Assembly: GCA_020796225.1 (NCBI GenBank) | Contig: CM036754.1 | Span: forward strand, 65,278,000 to 65,341,999 | Length of the DNA: 64,000 nucleotides | Reading direction: 5' to 3' | From: Arion vulgaris | Lineage: Eukaryota > Mollusca > Gastropoda > Stylommatophora > Arionidae | Shown here: piece by piece, positions 1-10,828 of the stretch | Position numbering within the stretch: position 1 is the stretch's first letter | How the letters are laid out: each line of letters starts with the position of its first letter | Made by a program: the position numbers and the translations under genes | Notes under the pieces: generated by a model | Told to the model about the DNA's origin: nothing | Seen by the model: only the letters and a program-made list of their open reading frames with translations | The model's database searches: none

Positions 1-74
1 CAATTTTGTTTCCAAACTGACGACCGTGGAGTTTAAACTAGGTACGCTTTGGTTATGATCAAGCTCACTACCGC

Positions 75-302
75 TTAACCCTTTCGTTGCTACAAACTTT
101 CTTAAGGCTGAGCTAAAAATAGCTATTCTTTGTTTCTAGGTCACAAACGTGAATGTACGCCTATAGCAGTGACAGTAGCAATGTATAACGTGTTAACTCG
201 TCTTTAGCCCAAAGAGGAGAGATAATAACAGGCGCGTTAATGCGTCTTTAGAATTGAATGGGGAAAAACGTATATATACGTCCTTAGCAGCTAAAGGGTT
301 AA
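75..302. mobile_element. TTAA-flanked MITE, copy 1 (piggyBac-like)
   Basis: The element starts TTAACCCTTT and ends AAAGGGTTAA, with TTAA at both borders (75-78, 299-302). A second copy of exactly the same 228-bp span lies in the opposite orientation at 50245-50472. TTAA target duplications with termini beginning CCC are typical of piggyBac-type elements. There is no coding capacity, so it is non-autonomous. Confidence 0.75.
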
Positions 303-334
303 GCTACAAACACACATAAACTCAATAAGAGTGT

Positions 335-715
335 ACTGAAAACTTCTGTCCGGGCAAAATTCACTTTTACAATTAATATAAAATTCTCCTAAACGTGTAG
401 AAATCTATGCGTTTAGGGCCTACCAAACCAATGTGCAACGTATACACGTTCTTGGCAAAGATCAAACATATCACAAAGAGTGATTACAATTGGTTGTAAA
501 GAACGAACGAGCGAAGAAGAAGAAGAATATAAAATTCAAACAAAATTTTTCACCATCTTCAAAGTTACATCGGGAACCCTCACTTGTGCTACAGAGCGCG
601 TGCATTGTAAATGAGATCTCCTTGTGTAAGAAAGAGATCAGAGCACACATGGTTAATTATTCACCCAAGTGCAATGATGGCGGCTCTATCAATCAATCAA
701 ACAATGATCTTCTTG
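335..715 (+). mobile_element. SINE D copy interrupted by a 5'-truncated SINE A
   Basis: Family D sequence resumes at 526-537 after a SINE A insert at 387-525. A perfect 12-bp duplication (AATATAAAATTC, at 375-386 and 526-537) brackets the insert. The D part ends in the family's CTATCAATCAATC tail at about 705. The SINE A insert is the 3' half only and ends in (GAA)n. Confidence 0.75.
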
Positions 716-915
716 TAAAGCAGCAATACTTTCGTACATTTCTTGCTGTGAGTGTTCATGTTTAGTCATTGCGAGAACACGCTGTCCAGCGAATGTGAAG
801 GGATCCCGCGATTAAATAGTCTGAACGCTACTTCCGGGAGACAACACCAGCGGTTCTAAAACTAATTTTGTCAAGCCCCTACACAAAACATATTTTTTTT
901 GTTCAAGCGTAGTGC

Positions 916-1172
916 TCCTTCTTCGAAAACTCCATATATACCACTTGCTAACCACTCTTTGTGATTTGTATGTGATGTGAGTCTAAGAGCGATTGTACGT
1001 TGTGCCAGTTTTGCATCTACAAGTAGGCTAGCACATCCAAGTTCTGTGACGCTTTTTATTTACTAGGGTAGCTTCCTAGGCCCCTACCTCATTCACCTCT
1101 TACGACATGTCTTGTATGTCACAGTGTTACTATTCTTTGCTCCCCTTGCGCTCCCGACAACACACAAACGGA
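916..1172 (-). mobile_element. SINE E copy 1
   Basis: The reverse-oriented family E element begins (reading -) with GTGTGTTG...GGGAGCAAAGAATAG, contains the core shared with SINE A, and ends CTTCGAAGAAG. It is one of about a dozen copies in the window. Confidence 0.75.
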
Positions 1173-1186
1173 TAAGCGTAGTTATG

Positions 1187-1585
1187 TCTGTATATATTGA
1201 TTGATAGATAGATAGATAGACCATCATCATTGCACTTCGGTGAGTAACCATGTATGCTATGATCTCTTTCTTACACAGGAAGATCTCATCTGCAGTGCAC
1301 AAACTCCGTAGCACCGGCGAGGCCCCCGATGTAATTTAGAAGATTGTGAGAATATCTGTAGAAATTTAATTTATTAACCGTTTCAATGAATTTTGTCCGG
1401 ATAATTGCTTTCCAGCCTGATCTTCTCGATTTTGAACTGCCAATGGTTCTTTTACGTGTCAGATCAGTGTCAGGTCAGATCTCTGGAAACAATATCCCGA
1501 TGGCTACACGAGGGAGCGAGCCGAGTACCTTTAGAACGAGAGGTGAGCACCTAGCCTCTATGCCACATAGACCTCTAACATAACA
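1187..1585 (-). mobile_element. SINE D copy 2
   Basis: Family D, reversed. The TTGATAGATAG tail is at 1199-1218 and the tRNA-like head is at its right end, with B box reading GGTTCGC-like on the - strand. It abuts SINE E. Confidence 0.7.
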
Positions 1586-1619
1586 TCATGACACGGCACG
1601 AAAACTATATCAGAACTCG

Positions 1620-2195
1620 TAGCTATAACAAAAGACAAGAGATTGAGGGTTGAGGGACAGAGATCTCTGTGGCTGAGTGGTTAAGCCCTTTGTCATGTGA
1701 GTCGGAAGTCGTGGGTTCGAATCCGACCGCGCCGTACTGTTTACTAGTGCTGTTTATTTTTTTCTTCAAAGACCTCTAGGATTGTTGTCGGAGCTACGGA
1801 GTTTGTGCTTTGTGCAATACTCTCGACAGATGGCGTGTCATTTCTGCGCAGAGGGACTGAGCCATATGGCGTAAAACTCGGTGTAATGAAGTCAATCCTT
1901 CGGCCGCCCGAGTGGTTACCGGGGCCCAAATTTGGGGTGTAAAGAATAGAACCACTGTTACCTGCCACGCATGTCGTAAGAGACGACTAAGGAGGTTTGG
2001 CTGAAATCGGATGCATGTGTCCTAATGTGTAGAAGTCTATGCGTTTAGGGGCCTACCAAACCAATGTGTAACGTATACACTTTCATGGCAAAGATCAAAC
2101 ATATCACAAAAAGTGATTAAAATTAGTCGTAAAGAACGAACGCAAAGAAGAAGAAGAAGTATCCTTCGGCTTTAAAACCCTTTAAAAGACAGAGA
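1620..2195 (+). mobile_element. SINE H (tRNA-like head) with a nested full-length SINE A
   Basis: The tRNA-like promoter GTGGCTGAGTGGTTAAG (A box) ... GGGTTCGAATCC (B box) is at 1670-1723. The body repeats, reversed, at 23413-23560, 36448-36690 and 40135-40335. A complete 257-bp SINE A (1904-2160) sits in it between perfect copies of ATCCTTCGG (1895-1903, 2161-2169). Confidence 0.72.
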
Positions 2196-3196
2196 TTTGT
2201 GAAAGAACATAACATACTCATGTTTGCATGGCACTTGATGATTTTAATAATAATACCGTAACACGTAATGAAACGATTTCAAATGAACCACGTGATAGGT
2301 AAACAGTGCTTCTTTGAACATGGAGAAAGTACTGGTATCGCGCAGAGCGCGAACTCTTGAATAGCGGGTCTGCCCAGTTGTATTGTTTTGTGGTGTAAGG
2401 AATGAAGTCGCGAGACAAGACCAGTTTCAGACGCGGAAAGCAGCGTTATTGAACGTCTGCAATCTAATACCTAGGCTTGCGCTATCAAGCCTGACTGCGG
2501 TGTTGTCCCTTCGTTTCGTCTTCAATCGATGCTTCCGCAACACGAGAAGGCGGGCGTTTGACCCAAGTGTTAGTTGAACTATCCACTATTTTCCATTTGT
2601 TGCAACGATATATTCGAAGAAAGATGTTTACAGGCTCATATCACAGGTCTGATTCATGGATTGTTTTCGGGATAATGTGGATTTTGTTATTCTAAACACA
2701 TCAAACGCACGTTGTAAGATTTCTACTTTTTGAAACCACGCGGAAGTTTCCTGAATTTGTGAAATAAGTTTATGAGTGAATTTCTGTATTACAATGTGGA
2801 CCGATATATGATGTACCATAACGGGTTTTATACGGATAGAATTCAAAAGAAAAACACGCGGATTACGATGCGGCTGTTGTGATTATCCGAAAGTGGTGGT
2901 TTGGTGGATAAGGAAAATCTCATATTTACCATTCCTAGACGGTGTTTATAAGTGTGGTTGCGTGTCACAAGCAGTGCTATTTCATTTGTGGTGTAGATGT
3001 TCATTTCATAATTAGATTTGTATAGAAGTATTTACTGTTTAAATAAAGTGTGGTACTTGTGTGTGTGTGGGAATTTAGGACACGGTGTTGGAAGTACCGC
3101 ATGGTTAGTACGTGTGTGAGGTCTGGTATGTTTTTAATTTGGCGCGTGTGTGGGGGTGTATATGTACTGCTCAAACCTGGTCGAGGGGGAAGGGGT
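2196..3196. other. Unique upstream sequence, no gene recognised
   Basis: Short open frames only and no recognisable domain or repeat family. The right part is GT-rich and grades into the 29-bp array. Confidence 0.5.
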
Positions 3197-3672
3197 TGTT
3201 GCAAACTTTGACACGTTTGGGGACGGGAGTTGTAAGTGCTGGTCTTCGACACGTGTGTAGGCGCTGGTCGAACTTTGACACTTGTGTTAAGTGTTGGTCA
3301 AACTTAGACACACTGCGTAAGTGCTGGTCAAACTTTGATACACGTGTAGACGCTAGTCAAACTTTGAGACGTGTGTAAGTGTTGGTCAAACTTTGACACA
3401 TGTGTAAGTGTTGGTCAAACTTTGACTCGTGTGTAAGTGCTAGTCAAACTTTGACACACGTGTAGACGCTAGTCTAACTTTGGCACGTGTGTAAGTGCTG
3501 GTCAAACTTTGACACATGTGTAAGTGTTGGTCAAACTTTGATACGTGTGTATGTTCTAGTCAAGCTTTGACAAGTGTGTAAGTGCTGGTCAAACTTTGAC
3601 ACGTGTGTAAGTGTTGGTCAAACTTTGACACGTGTGTAAGTGTTGGTCAAACTTTGACACGTGTGTAAGTTC
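3197..3672. repeat. Minisatellite, 29-bp unit
   Basis: About 16 copies of a unit built on AAGTGTTGGTCAAACTTTGA plus CACGTGTGT. Copies diverge at the left and become uniform at the right end. Confidence 0.9.
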
Positions 3673-3789
3673 TGTTCACCTCTTTTCATTTTGAACCATC
3701 CTTCACTGCCGCTCGCCATGCTTGCTTGTTTTCGGCCAACCGCTGCCAATTTGCTTTGTATATGCTACATAAAGTTAGATCACTGCGTT

Positions 3790-4048
3790 AAATCTTCAAA
3801 CGCTCCATATCGATCACTTGTTAACCACTCTTTGTGATTTGTATGTGATCTGAGTCTAAGAGCGATTGTTTGCTGTGCCAGTTATGCGCCTACAAGTAGG
3901 TCGGCACATCTGATTTTGAGACGTTTTTATTTACTGGGGTAGCTTCCTTAGGCCCCTACCTCAGTCGCCTCGTCTCCTATGACATGCTTTGTAGGTCGCA
4001 GTGTTACTATTCTTTGCTCCCCTTTCGAGCCCCGGTTACACTCGGGCG
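3790..4048 (-). mobile_element. SINE E copy 2
   Basis: Family E, reversed. It includes the CGACATG.../CTACAAGTAGG segments and ends at CCCGGTTACACTCGGGCG. Confidence 0.75.
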
Positions 4049-4174
4049 TTAACAATGCTGATTAACATTAAAGTCGAAGGATTCAAATAGGGCGCCAGGG
4101 ATGTATTACAAGGGCGCCTTGGTGGGAACCGCGCTGATGTAAGCTGTAGTCTGTAGGTCACCTACTTGTACCAA

Positions 4175-4338
4175 CCAGTGGCGGCTCGTCATTATGGGCC
4201 ACTGGGGCCGGGCCCCACCAAAAATAATGTATAACGTGTATTTATTATTTTATAAATTAAAACATAACCAAAAACCATGATTTTTCCAATAATTTTTGTC
4301 TGGCCCCACCAGCAAAAATGATCGCGAGCCGCCACTGG
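4175..4338. mobile_element. 164-bp MITE, copy 1
   Basis: Terminal inverted repeats CCAGTGGCGGCTCG and CGAGCCGCCACTGG are perfect. A 6-bp duplication TACCAA flanks the element at 4169-4174 and 4339-4344. A second copy of exactly 164 bp is at 12273-12436, inverted. The interior is AT-rich with no open frame. Confidence 0.88.
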
Positions 4339-4439
4339 TACCAACTATTATGTCGTTATCATTGTCTTCTTTGTCTCAGGAGACAATAGGTTTTTGCGTC
4401 ATGTAGTTTGTTCTGTGCTGAATCACTTCCTCTCTTGTT

Positions 4440-4800
4440 GATATGACATATTCTCTCTTTCTCTCTCGCGATAGTTCTTTTTCGGCCATGTTTATCATTC
4501 TAATTGTGATATATACACAGCCTTTGCCAAGAGCGCAATTTTACGTCGCATCGTTCAGTACCATTTGGAGCTCTAGTGCTTATCCTTCGGTGAAGTGTCC
4601 GATTTCAACCAGCGTTTACTGGGTTCGCTCTCCGTTAGCCTTTTACTGTCCCCAGCCAACTTACAAGGCAGCAGGTTGCTATTTTCTTTTTGGGTAGCGA
4701 CCCTTAGACGACCTGCCCTACCGGGTTGTTGGGCGTCATCTGCTCAGCTGACATATTCTGAAACGGCAATCCTTGCTGCAGGTGAAACTGGAGACTGCAA
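4440..4800 (+). mobile_element. Interspersed repeat family F, copy 1
   Basis: It shares a long ordered segment (CT-rich start, GTGATATATA, AACCAGCGTTTACTGGGTTC, then GCAGCAGGTTGCTATTTTCT) with 19735-20300 and 51725-52450. It is unclassified. The ordered structure and CT-rich start suggest a LINE 5' region, which I cannot prove. Confidence 0.6.
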
Positions 4801-5027
4801 CTGATGCAGAGAAATATCTCTCAGCATTTTCTTTCGTTTTCCTTCATATGTTGTGGCTTTTCTTTTTGAGCCATCCAGCACTGTCTGTCGTTGGACAACC
4901 GTTTCCAATCTTCTTCATATATACTGCATGAAGTTAGATCACGATGTCAGTTGAAGTTCCCAAGCTGGATGTAATTGGTCTTGGCCATCGAGTCATTCGT
5001 ACGAGTATGTGTCGATTCCTCCCCGCC

Positions 5028-5272
5028 TTCTTCTTTGCGTTCGTTCTTTACGATCAATTTTAATCACTCTTTGTGATGTTTGATCTTTGCCAAGAACGTG
5101 TATACGTTCACATTGGTTTGGTAGGCCCCTAAACGCATAGACTTCTACAATTTAGGACACATGCATCCGATTTCGCCAAACCTCCTTAGTCGCCTCTTAC
5201 GACATGCGTGGCAGGTAATAGTGATTCTATTCTATACACCCCAAATTTGGGTCCCGGTAACCACTCGGGCGA
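5028..5272 (-). mobile_element. SINE A, full length, with 10-bp target duplication
   Basis: Reversed copy. CCTCCCCGCC occurs perfectly at 5018-5027 and 5273-5282. The internal core reads (on the - strand) CATGTCGTAAGAGGCGACT. Confidence 0.85.
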
Positions 5273-5282
5273 CCTCCCCGCC

Positions 5283-6600
5283 ATAATAGCTCTGACACAT
5301 TCCGTTTCTGAGTACATCTTGTTTAAAATGTTGTTCTATAGACAGTTGCAGTCCTCTGCTGATGAGATCTGTCTTCCCGGGTTTGTCTGGATTCGTCCTA
5401 CTCTGGGTGGCTTCAGCTTTCTGTCGCCGGGCTCAGCAACCCAGGCTTTTTATGCAGGAAGTGCTTCCTGGATATTATAGTTTAATCCCATATACTTGGA
5501 GGGAAGTGTCAAGGAAGTAGAAGACAAGAAAAAGGATGTCCTCCTCAATGGAGACAGAAGACAACTGCTATTTGTCCCATAACTGGTGGGTGGGTTGGTT
5601 GCAGCCAGAGCATTTACCACTCGCCTGTGGGTTCTGCGATGTCACCTTATGAGGCCCCATCCTGCTCCCCACCTTTTGGTCTGGCCTTTCACCTTCAGTC
5701 TGTTCGGCTTGGTTAGACCTGCGAGGAGTTTGTTAGACTCCCGCCGACATAGCATAAAGAATCCTAAAGGCACACAAACTCTTTCTTCAACCACGATAAG
5801 ATAGGTTAAGTGTAGGGGTTCGTAATTGTAATTGAAACTCTTGACAACGCACATGGAAGATGCTACATGAAGATGTAGGCTGTATGTAATTGTAATAAAG
5901 CTCTCGACATACATATGTAAGATGTAGGCTGTATGTAATTGTTGTAAAACTGACTTTAAACTATTTCTGCCTGTAGTGCGGCTTATGATATACTTTTGGG
6001 AAGAATCCTGGTCGCCTACGCCAGTCGGAATGACGCATGAGGATTCTAGAGTTATTTTTACAAGCCTTGAAAACATTCCCCTTAATTTTCTGTTATCACA
6101 TTCCGCAAACATGTCCCCCATTATCTTTCTGGCGCGTTCCCAATTTTAGCGTTACCCACCGGTAATCAATTTTCAGACCACACCTTCTGCCGCACTCACA
6201 ATCACTGCCCCTTGGCAACTTTTATTGTGTCCAGCTGGCGTGTTGACCCACATGCCTTGGTCAGGCGTTAAAGCTGTCTGACATAAATCGAGTGGTCCCA
6301 GGGCAATCAAAGTATCAACCAGCGGAAAAACCGACCAGGCCAGCCCTTTTAATGAGGGACGCTAGTAGATTACGGCCCCAGTAGACAGGGACTGGTTTCT
6401 CACCACAAGGAGAAATGCATTCCATGTGACCTTTAAGACACCAGTGTATGTCCGTTTCCATGTGTCCACTTCAGATTTAGTGCCGTGTCCAATTGCCCAT
6501 GTTTGCTGTAGTAAATCTCCACTTTCCATGATATCGTCATGCTGGTGTAGTCTTATTCTAAGATTAGTTCTTATGCACTGAAATCGAGAGAGATGAATTG
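5283..6600. other. Intergenic sequence with an unrecognised open frame
   Basis: The longest open frame is 159 codons on the - strand (5642-6121). It has no recognisable domain and overlaps a small local duplication (GATGTAGGCTGTATGTAATT near 5872 and 5922). I do not call a gene. Confidence 0.4.
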
Positions 6601-6609
6601 ACTTCTTCA

Positions 6610-7555
6610 ATCCAGTGATGATCCAGTGGGTAGAGTGATAGCCTCTCGTTTCAAATGTACTCGGTTCGTTCCCCCGCGAAGCCATCTGGATATTTTTCAG
6701 AGATCCCTGATCTCAGTATAGGTGAGCGCCGAGTGGTTACGGGACCCAAATTTTGGGATGCAAAGAATAGAACGAACCACTTACCTGCCACGCATGTCGT
6801 AAGAGGCGACTAAGGGGTTTGGCTGAAATCGGATGCACATGTCCTAAATGTGTAGAAGTCTATGCGTTTAGGCGCCTACCAAACCAATGTGCAACGTATA
6901 CATGTTCTTGGCAAAGATCAAACATATCACAAAGAGTGGTAAAGAACGAACTCAAGAAGAAAAAGAAGTGTAGATGAGATCGAGTTCCTAGAGCTATCGG
7001 AAACGGACGATAAAACGTAGATACCATGTTCAAATTGAACATATAAAACAACCATTGGTAGTTCAAAATCAGATTAGGCTAAAAAGTCGACCGTGTGTTG
7101 CCGGGCTCGAAAGGGTAGCAAAGAATAGTAACAATTCGATTTACAAGGCTAAGATGCGACTGAGGTCGGGGCCTAGGAAGCTACCTAATAAATAAAAAGC
7201 CTCGCAGAAATCGGATGTGCTGGCCTGGCCTACTTGTAGGCGCATAACTGGCACAAAGTACAATCACTCTCAGGCTCAGATCACATACAAATCACAAAGA
7301 GTGGTTAACAAGTGGTCGATATGAAGTGCTCGAAGAAGAAGACTAAAGAGCAGAAGCTCCTGTCAAATTCATTTGCAATTTTTAAAAATTCCTACACAAT
7401 ATTTTCACCATATTCTAAATTACATCGGGGACCCTCGCCGGTGCTACGGAGTTCTGCACTGTCACTGAGATCTTCCTCTGTAAGAAATAGATCGGAGCAC
7501 ACATGGTTACTCACCGAAGTGCAATTATGACGGTCCTATCAATCAATCGGTGATG
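6610..7555 (+). mobile_element. SINE D carrying two nested SINEs (A and E)
   Basis: Family D begins near 6610 and is interrupted twice: by SINE A at about 6727-6968 and by SINE E at about 7083-7345. D sequence continues correctly across both inserts and ends in its CTATCAATCAATC tail near 7550. The duplications are imperfect (TATAGGTGAG/TGTAGATGAG and CTAAAAAG/CTAAAGAG), so both inserts are old. Confidence 0.72.
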
Positions 7556-8541
7556 ATTCATAATGTTTGCGATCGTTCTTATAAATCAAGTTAATCATTT
7601 TTTGTTATTAAATTATGTCCCCAACTACTGCTTGTATTAGGTTACTACTTTCTTCCTCCTGTTCCCATACCTTACCAATACGCTGGCTTCATCACATGCT
7701 CGTATAGTTGCAAGGATATGAGACCTAAAGTATGTAATAAAATAAATAATAGAAAAACGAAACATATTTTTTTATGTATGAAACATTAAAACTGCGCTTT
7801 GTTATTTATAATGTAATATTTCCACTGTCCATTTAGTACCCTACGTTTAAGTGTCTTGCTGGCCGGTTTATAACCCATTTCGGGCCGGATATAGCCCGGG
7901 GGCCGTAATTTTTCAACCTAGTTTTATTATTCGTTAAAATAAGGCGTGACTGTTACCGTATTTATATTAGCAACGGTCGACTTGTGTCGCCTCTCAACCA
8001 AGAACTATCTAAATTCTGAAACATACCAAATATTATAGTGTAAGGTTGATACGGGATTTTCTATTGATAGCTAGGCTGCTCGTGTAATAATAGCTGCTAT
8101 TTATACTTCTTAGAAATAACAGTTTCTTTAAACGGAGTTCCAGCATGGAGTACATCATATTTTTCATGTAAGAACATGATTAAAAGACAATGTTGTACGC
8201 ATTCAACCTGATGAGGTTAATCTTTAAGTGTCAAAAATGAAGTTATTAATTTTGTGAGTGCATTTTAAAACCACATTTAGGCGCACCCAATCAAAATTGG
8301 TTTGGATTTATTCAAATCTCGATCCACGTCTCGGAAGTGTATCACAGACAAAGGTTGTTCCAGAGAATTTTCTGTTTTATTGTTAACATCGGTTTTATCG
8401 TCAATATCATCCTGGACGAAGGATATCATCCTTGACATACTCGTAGTGATAATTGGATATCTTCCAGCTGCAGGGGCGCCACCAGCCGCTTCTCATCACT
8501 GCGGGGAATATGCGGCGGCGCAGGCATGAGGGTGCGACAAA
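7556..8541. other. Upstream region / probable 5' flank of the ZNRF3-like gene
   Basis: This stretch holds no repeat family seen elsewhere in the window. AT-rich sequence gives way near 8465 to a more GC-rich stretch running into exon 1. A promoter and 5' UTR probably lie here, but I see no TATA box or initiator that I can support. Confidence 0.4.
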
Positions 8542-8820
8542 ATGAGATGGCGTCGGAATGGGATTACCTGCCTGCCTTGTGCGCTGCTGCTGTTACTGAC
8601 ACGCACTATCCTCCTCCTCATTATCCTGCAGTTGACGTTGCCTGGCGGAGGTCGTATTATCGGGCAGGTCGTGGCTCAGTCAAACGGAGATCGTGCTCTG
8701 TTGGAGATTGTGCTCTACAACTCGGTGCAGGGAAGCGATAACGAGAGTCAGTCCTACAAGATGGTCGGGATGTTTTCTTTGGCAGGTGCAGCAATGAGCG
8801 CTGAGGGGCGTGTGATACAG
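8542..8820 (+). CDS. ZNRF3: ZNRF3/RNF43-like E3 ligase, exon 1 (signal peptide and start of ectodomain)
   Basis: This exon has 93 codons and ends in phase 0 at a CAG|GTGAGT donor. The protein starts with a basic stretch (MRWRR), then about 30 mostly hydrophobic residues (Leu/Ile-rich, residues 8-36). This fits a signal peptide of a type I membrane protein. From about residue 47 the ectodomain begins: an ALLEIVLYNS strand, then MVGMFSLAGAAMSAEGRVIQ. The latter resembles the vertebrate ZNRF3 stretch with SRAGATLSAEGEIVQ, from memory of the family. ZNRF3 and RNF43 sit at the plasma membrane, bind R-spondin and LGR proteins outside the cell, and ubiquitinate Frizzled to dampen Wnt signalling. I chose the ATG at 8542 because it opens the frame holding both the hydrophobic leader and the conserved domain. 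The ATG at 8526 is in another frame. Invertebrates usually have a single ZNRF3/RNF43 homologue, so the symbol covers both. I saw no promoter motif I can support. Confidence 0.88.
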
Positions 8821-8830
8821 GTGAGTGCAA

Positions 8831-9050
8831 GCTTCTTCTTCTTTTGTCGTCACACTGCTACTACTACCGAGTTGTTGTTGCCCAGTGTCGTAGTTTTTTG
8901 TTTTTGTCTTGCGCTGTTCTGGCGGTTGGGTGATTGTTATTTTTGCTCTTTCACCGGATTCTGCTATGTTATCTAACCATCTTTTTCGTAGTCTACATCT
9001 CGCCTTCTTTCCTGATGTTCTGTTGTAGAAGACTATGTATACTGTGGAGT
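8831..9050 (-). mobile_element. LINE 3' tail (FYNRT-type), fragment
   Basis: Reversed copy of the LINE tail also present at 27640-27830 (-), 45785-45925 (+) and 54285-54485 (+). The family encodes a C-terminal peptide of the form FYNRT.GKK.RGRPRKRW. It starts only 10 bp after the exon 1 donor and runs into the 50-bp array. Confidence 0.65.
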
Positions 9051-10088
9051 CCCAGCTGTGTGTGGTTAGCCAGTCTTATGCTGCATGTATGTGTGTGGTT
9101 AGCCAGTCTATACTGCATGTATGTGTGTGGAGTCCTAGCTGTGTGTGGTTAGCCAGTCTATGCTGCATGTATGTGTGTGGAGTCCTAGCTGTGTGTGGTT
9201 AGCCAGTCTATGCTGCATGTATGTGTGTGGAGTCCTAGCTGTGTGTGGTTAGCCAGTCTATGCTGCATGTATGTGTGTGGTTAGCCAGTCGTATGCTGTA
9301 TGTATGTGTGTGGAGTCCTAGCTGTGTGTGGTCAGCCAGTCTATGCTGTATGTATGTGTGTGGAGTCCTAGCTGTGTGTGGTTAGCCAGTCTATGCTGCA
9401 TGTATGTGTGTGGAGTCCTAGCTGTGTGTGGTTAGCCAGTCTATGCTGCATGTATGTGTGTGGTTAGCCAGTCTATGCTGTATGTATGTGTGTGGAGTCC
9501 TAGCTGTGTGTGGTCAGCCAGTCTATGCTGCATGTATGTGTGTGGAGTCCTAGCTGTGTGGAGTCCTAGCTGTGTGTGGTTAGCCAGTCTATGCTGCATG
9601 TATGTGTGTGGAGTCCTAGCTGTGTGTGGTTAGCCAGTCTATGCTGCATGTATGTGTGTGGTTAGCCAGTCTATGCTGTATGTATGTGTGTGGAGTCCTA
9701 GCTGTGTGTGGTCAGCCAGTCTATGCTGCATGTATGTGTGTGGAGTCCTAGCTGTGTGTGGTTAGCCAGTTTATACTGCATGTATGTGTGTGGAGTCCTA
9801 GCTGTGTGTGGTCAGCTAGTCTATGCTGCATGTATGTGTGTGGAGTCCTAGCTGTGTGTGGTTAGCCAGTCTATGCTGCATGTATGTGTGTGGAGTCCTA
9901 GCTGTGTGTGGTCAGCCAGTCTATGCTGCATGTATGTGTGTGGAGTCCTAGCTGTGTGTGGTTAGCCTGTCTATGCTGCATGTATGTGTGTGGAGTCCTA
10001 GCTGTGTGTGGTCAGCCAGTCTATGCTGCATGTATGTGTGTGGAGTCCTAGCTGTGTGTGGTTAGCCAGTCTATGCTGCATGTATGTG
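9035..10088. repeat. Minisatellite, 50-bp unit with a shorter variant
   Basis: About 21 copies built on TGTATGTGTGTGGAGTCCTA and TGTGTGGTTAGCCAGTCTATG. Some units lack the GAGTCCTAGCTGTGTGTGG part and are about 32 bp. The array starts inside the LINE tail at 8831-9050, at TATACTGTGGAGTC. Confidence 0.92.
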
Positions 10089-10360
10089 TTGTAGTCTTTT
10101 TCTTCTGTAGTGAGTCGTTCTCACTAGATTAGAATTTCGGATTCTCTAATAAAGGCAGCCGTCTGCCTCAGATTATCAGCCACGCCATACAGTTTGTCTT
10201 CTGCGTTCTCACTAGATTAGATTTTTGGATTTTCTAATAATGGCAACCGTCTGCCTCAGATTATCAGCCACGACATACAGTTTGTCTTGGACGCTAGTGT
10301 AAGTGGGCCAACTTTTTTTTCTCAAGTCTGCATACTGGGGGCAGTTCTGTAGGATATAAT
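10088..10360 (-). mobile_element. LINE 3' tail (zinc-knuckle type) with tandem duplication of its end
   Basis: Reversed copy of the tail at 46300-46505. The terminal segment of about 94 bp (from GACAAACTGTAT to GTGAGAACGCAGAA, reading -) occurs twice in tandem. Upstream, reading -, is the TGCCCCCAGTATGCAGAC-type region of the C-terminal zinc knuckle. Confidence 0.65.
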
Positions 10361-10604
10361 TCCTATGATTTCTGCTTCCGTTTGTGCCGACCTCTTCCCG
10401 CAGTAAGTTTTGGTCCCCCTCGTGATGGTAGGTCTGACATTCTTACTGTGTGGCTAAATCTCCGAGGCAGATTGGCGACCGTAGAATCCGTTATCCCATT
10501 CCTCATTGTAAAGGGTCGTTGCACCATGTTATGCGCCTTACGGCCTGGTGCATCCGTTTTCTGCAAGCATTTGTTTCGGGTTAGCATTCCCTAGCGGAAA
10601 CATC

Positions 10605-10715
10605 ATCCGATATCAGCCAAACCTCCTTAGTCGCCTCTTATGACATGCGTGGCAAGTAACAGTGGTTCTATTCTTTACACCCCAAATTTGAACCCAGGTA
10701 ACCACTCAGACGTCC
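10605..10715 (-). mobile_element. SINE A, 5' fragment
   Basis: Reversed partial copy containing the shared core and the family start (GGTAACCACTC), without the (GAA)n end. Confidence 0.65.
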
Positions 10716-10828
10716 AAAACAATTAACGCGATTGCGTCAAACGACAGAAAAAAACTACCATCGAAAGACACAACTAAATTGTTTCTAAAATGTTTGTATA
10801 CAGAAACAACGTGCTAGAATACAATCTT

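Noticed and set aside
1660..1735. Possible tRNA gene (A box, B box)
   Set aside because: The acceptor and anticodon stems do not pair and the sequence continues into the SINE H body. It is a SINE promoter head.
1744..1968. Small frame beginning MAGNSGSILYT, seen again at 5208, 15747 and 35645
   Set aside because: It is the same SINE A segment read in one frame each time, not a gene family.
5642..6121. 159-codon - strand frame as a possible gene
   Set aside because: No recognisable domain, low complexity in the middle, and no splice or repeat evidence.
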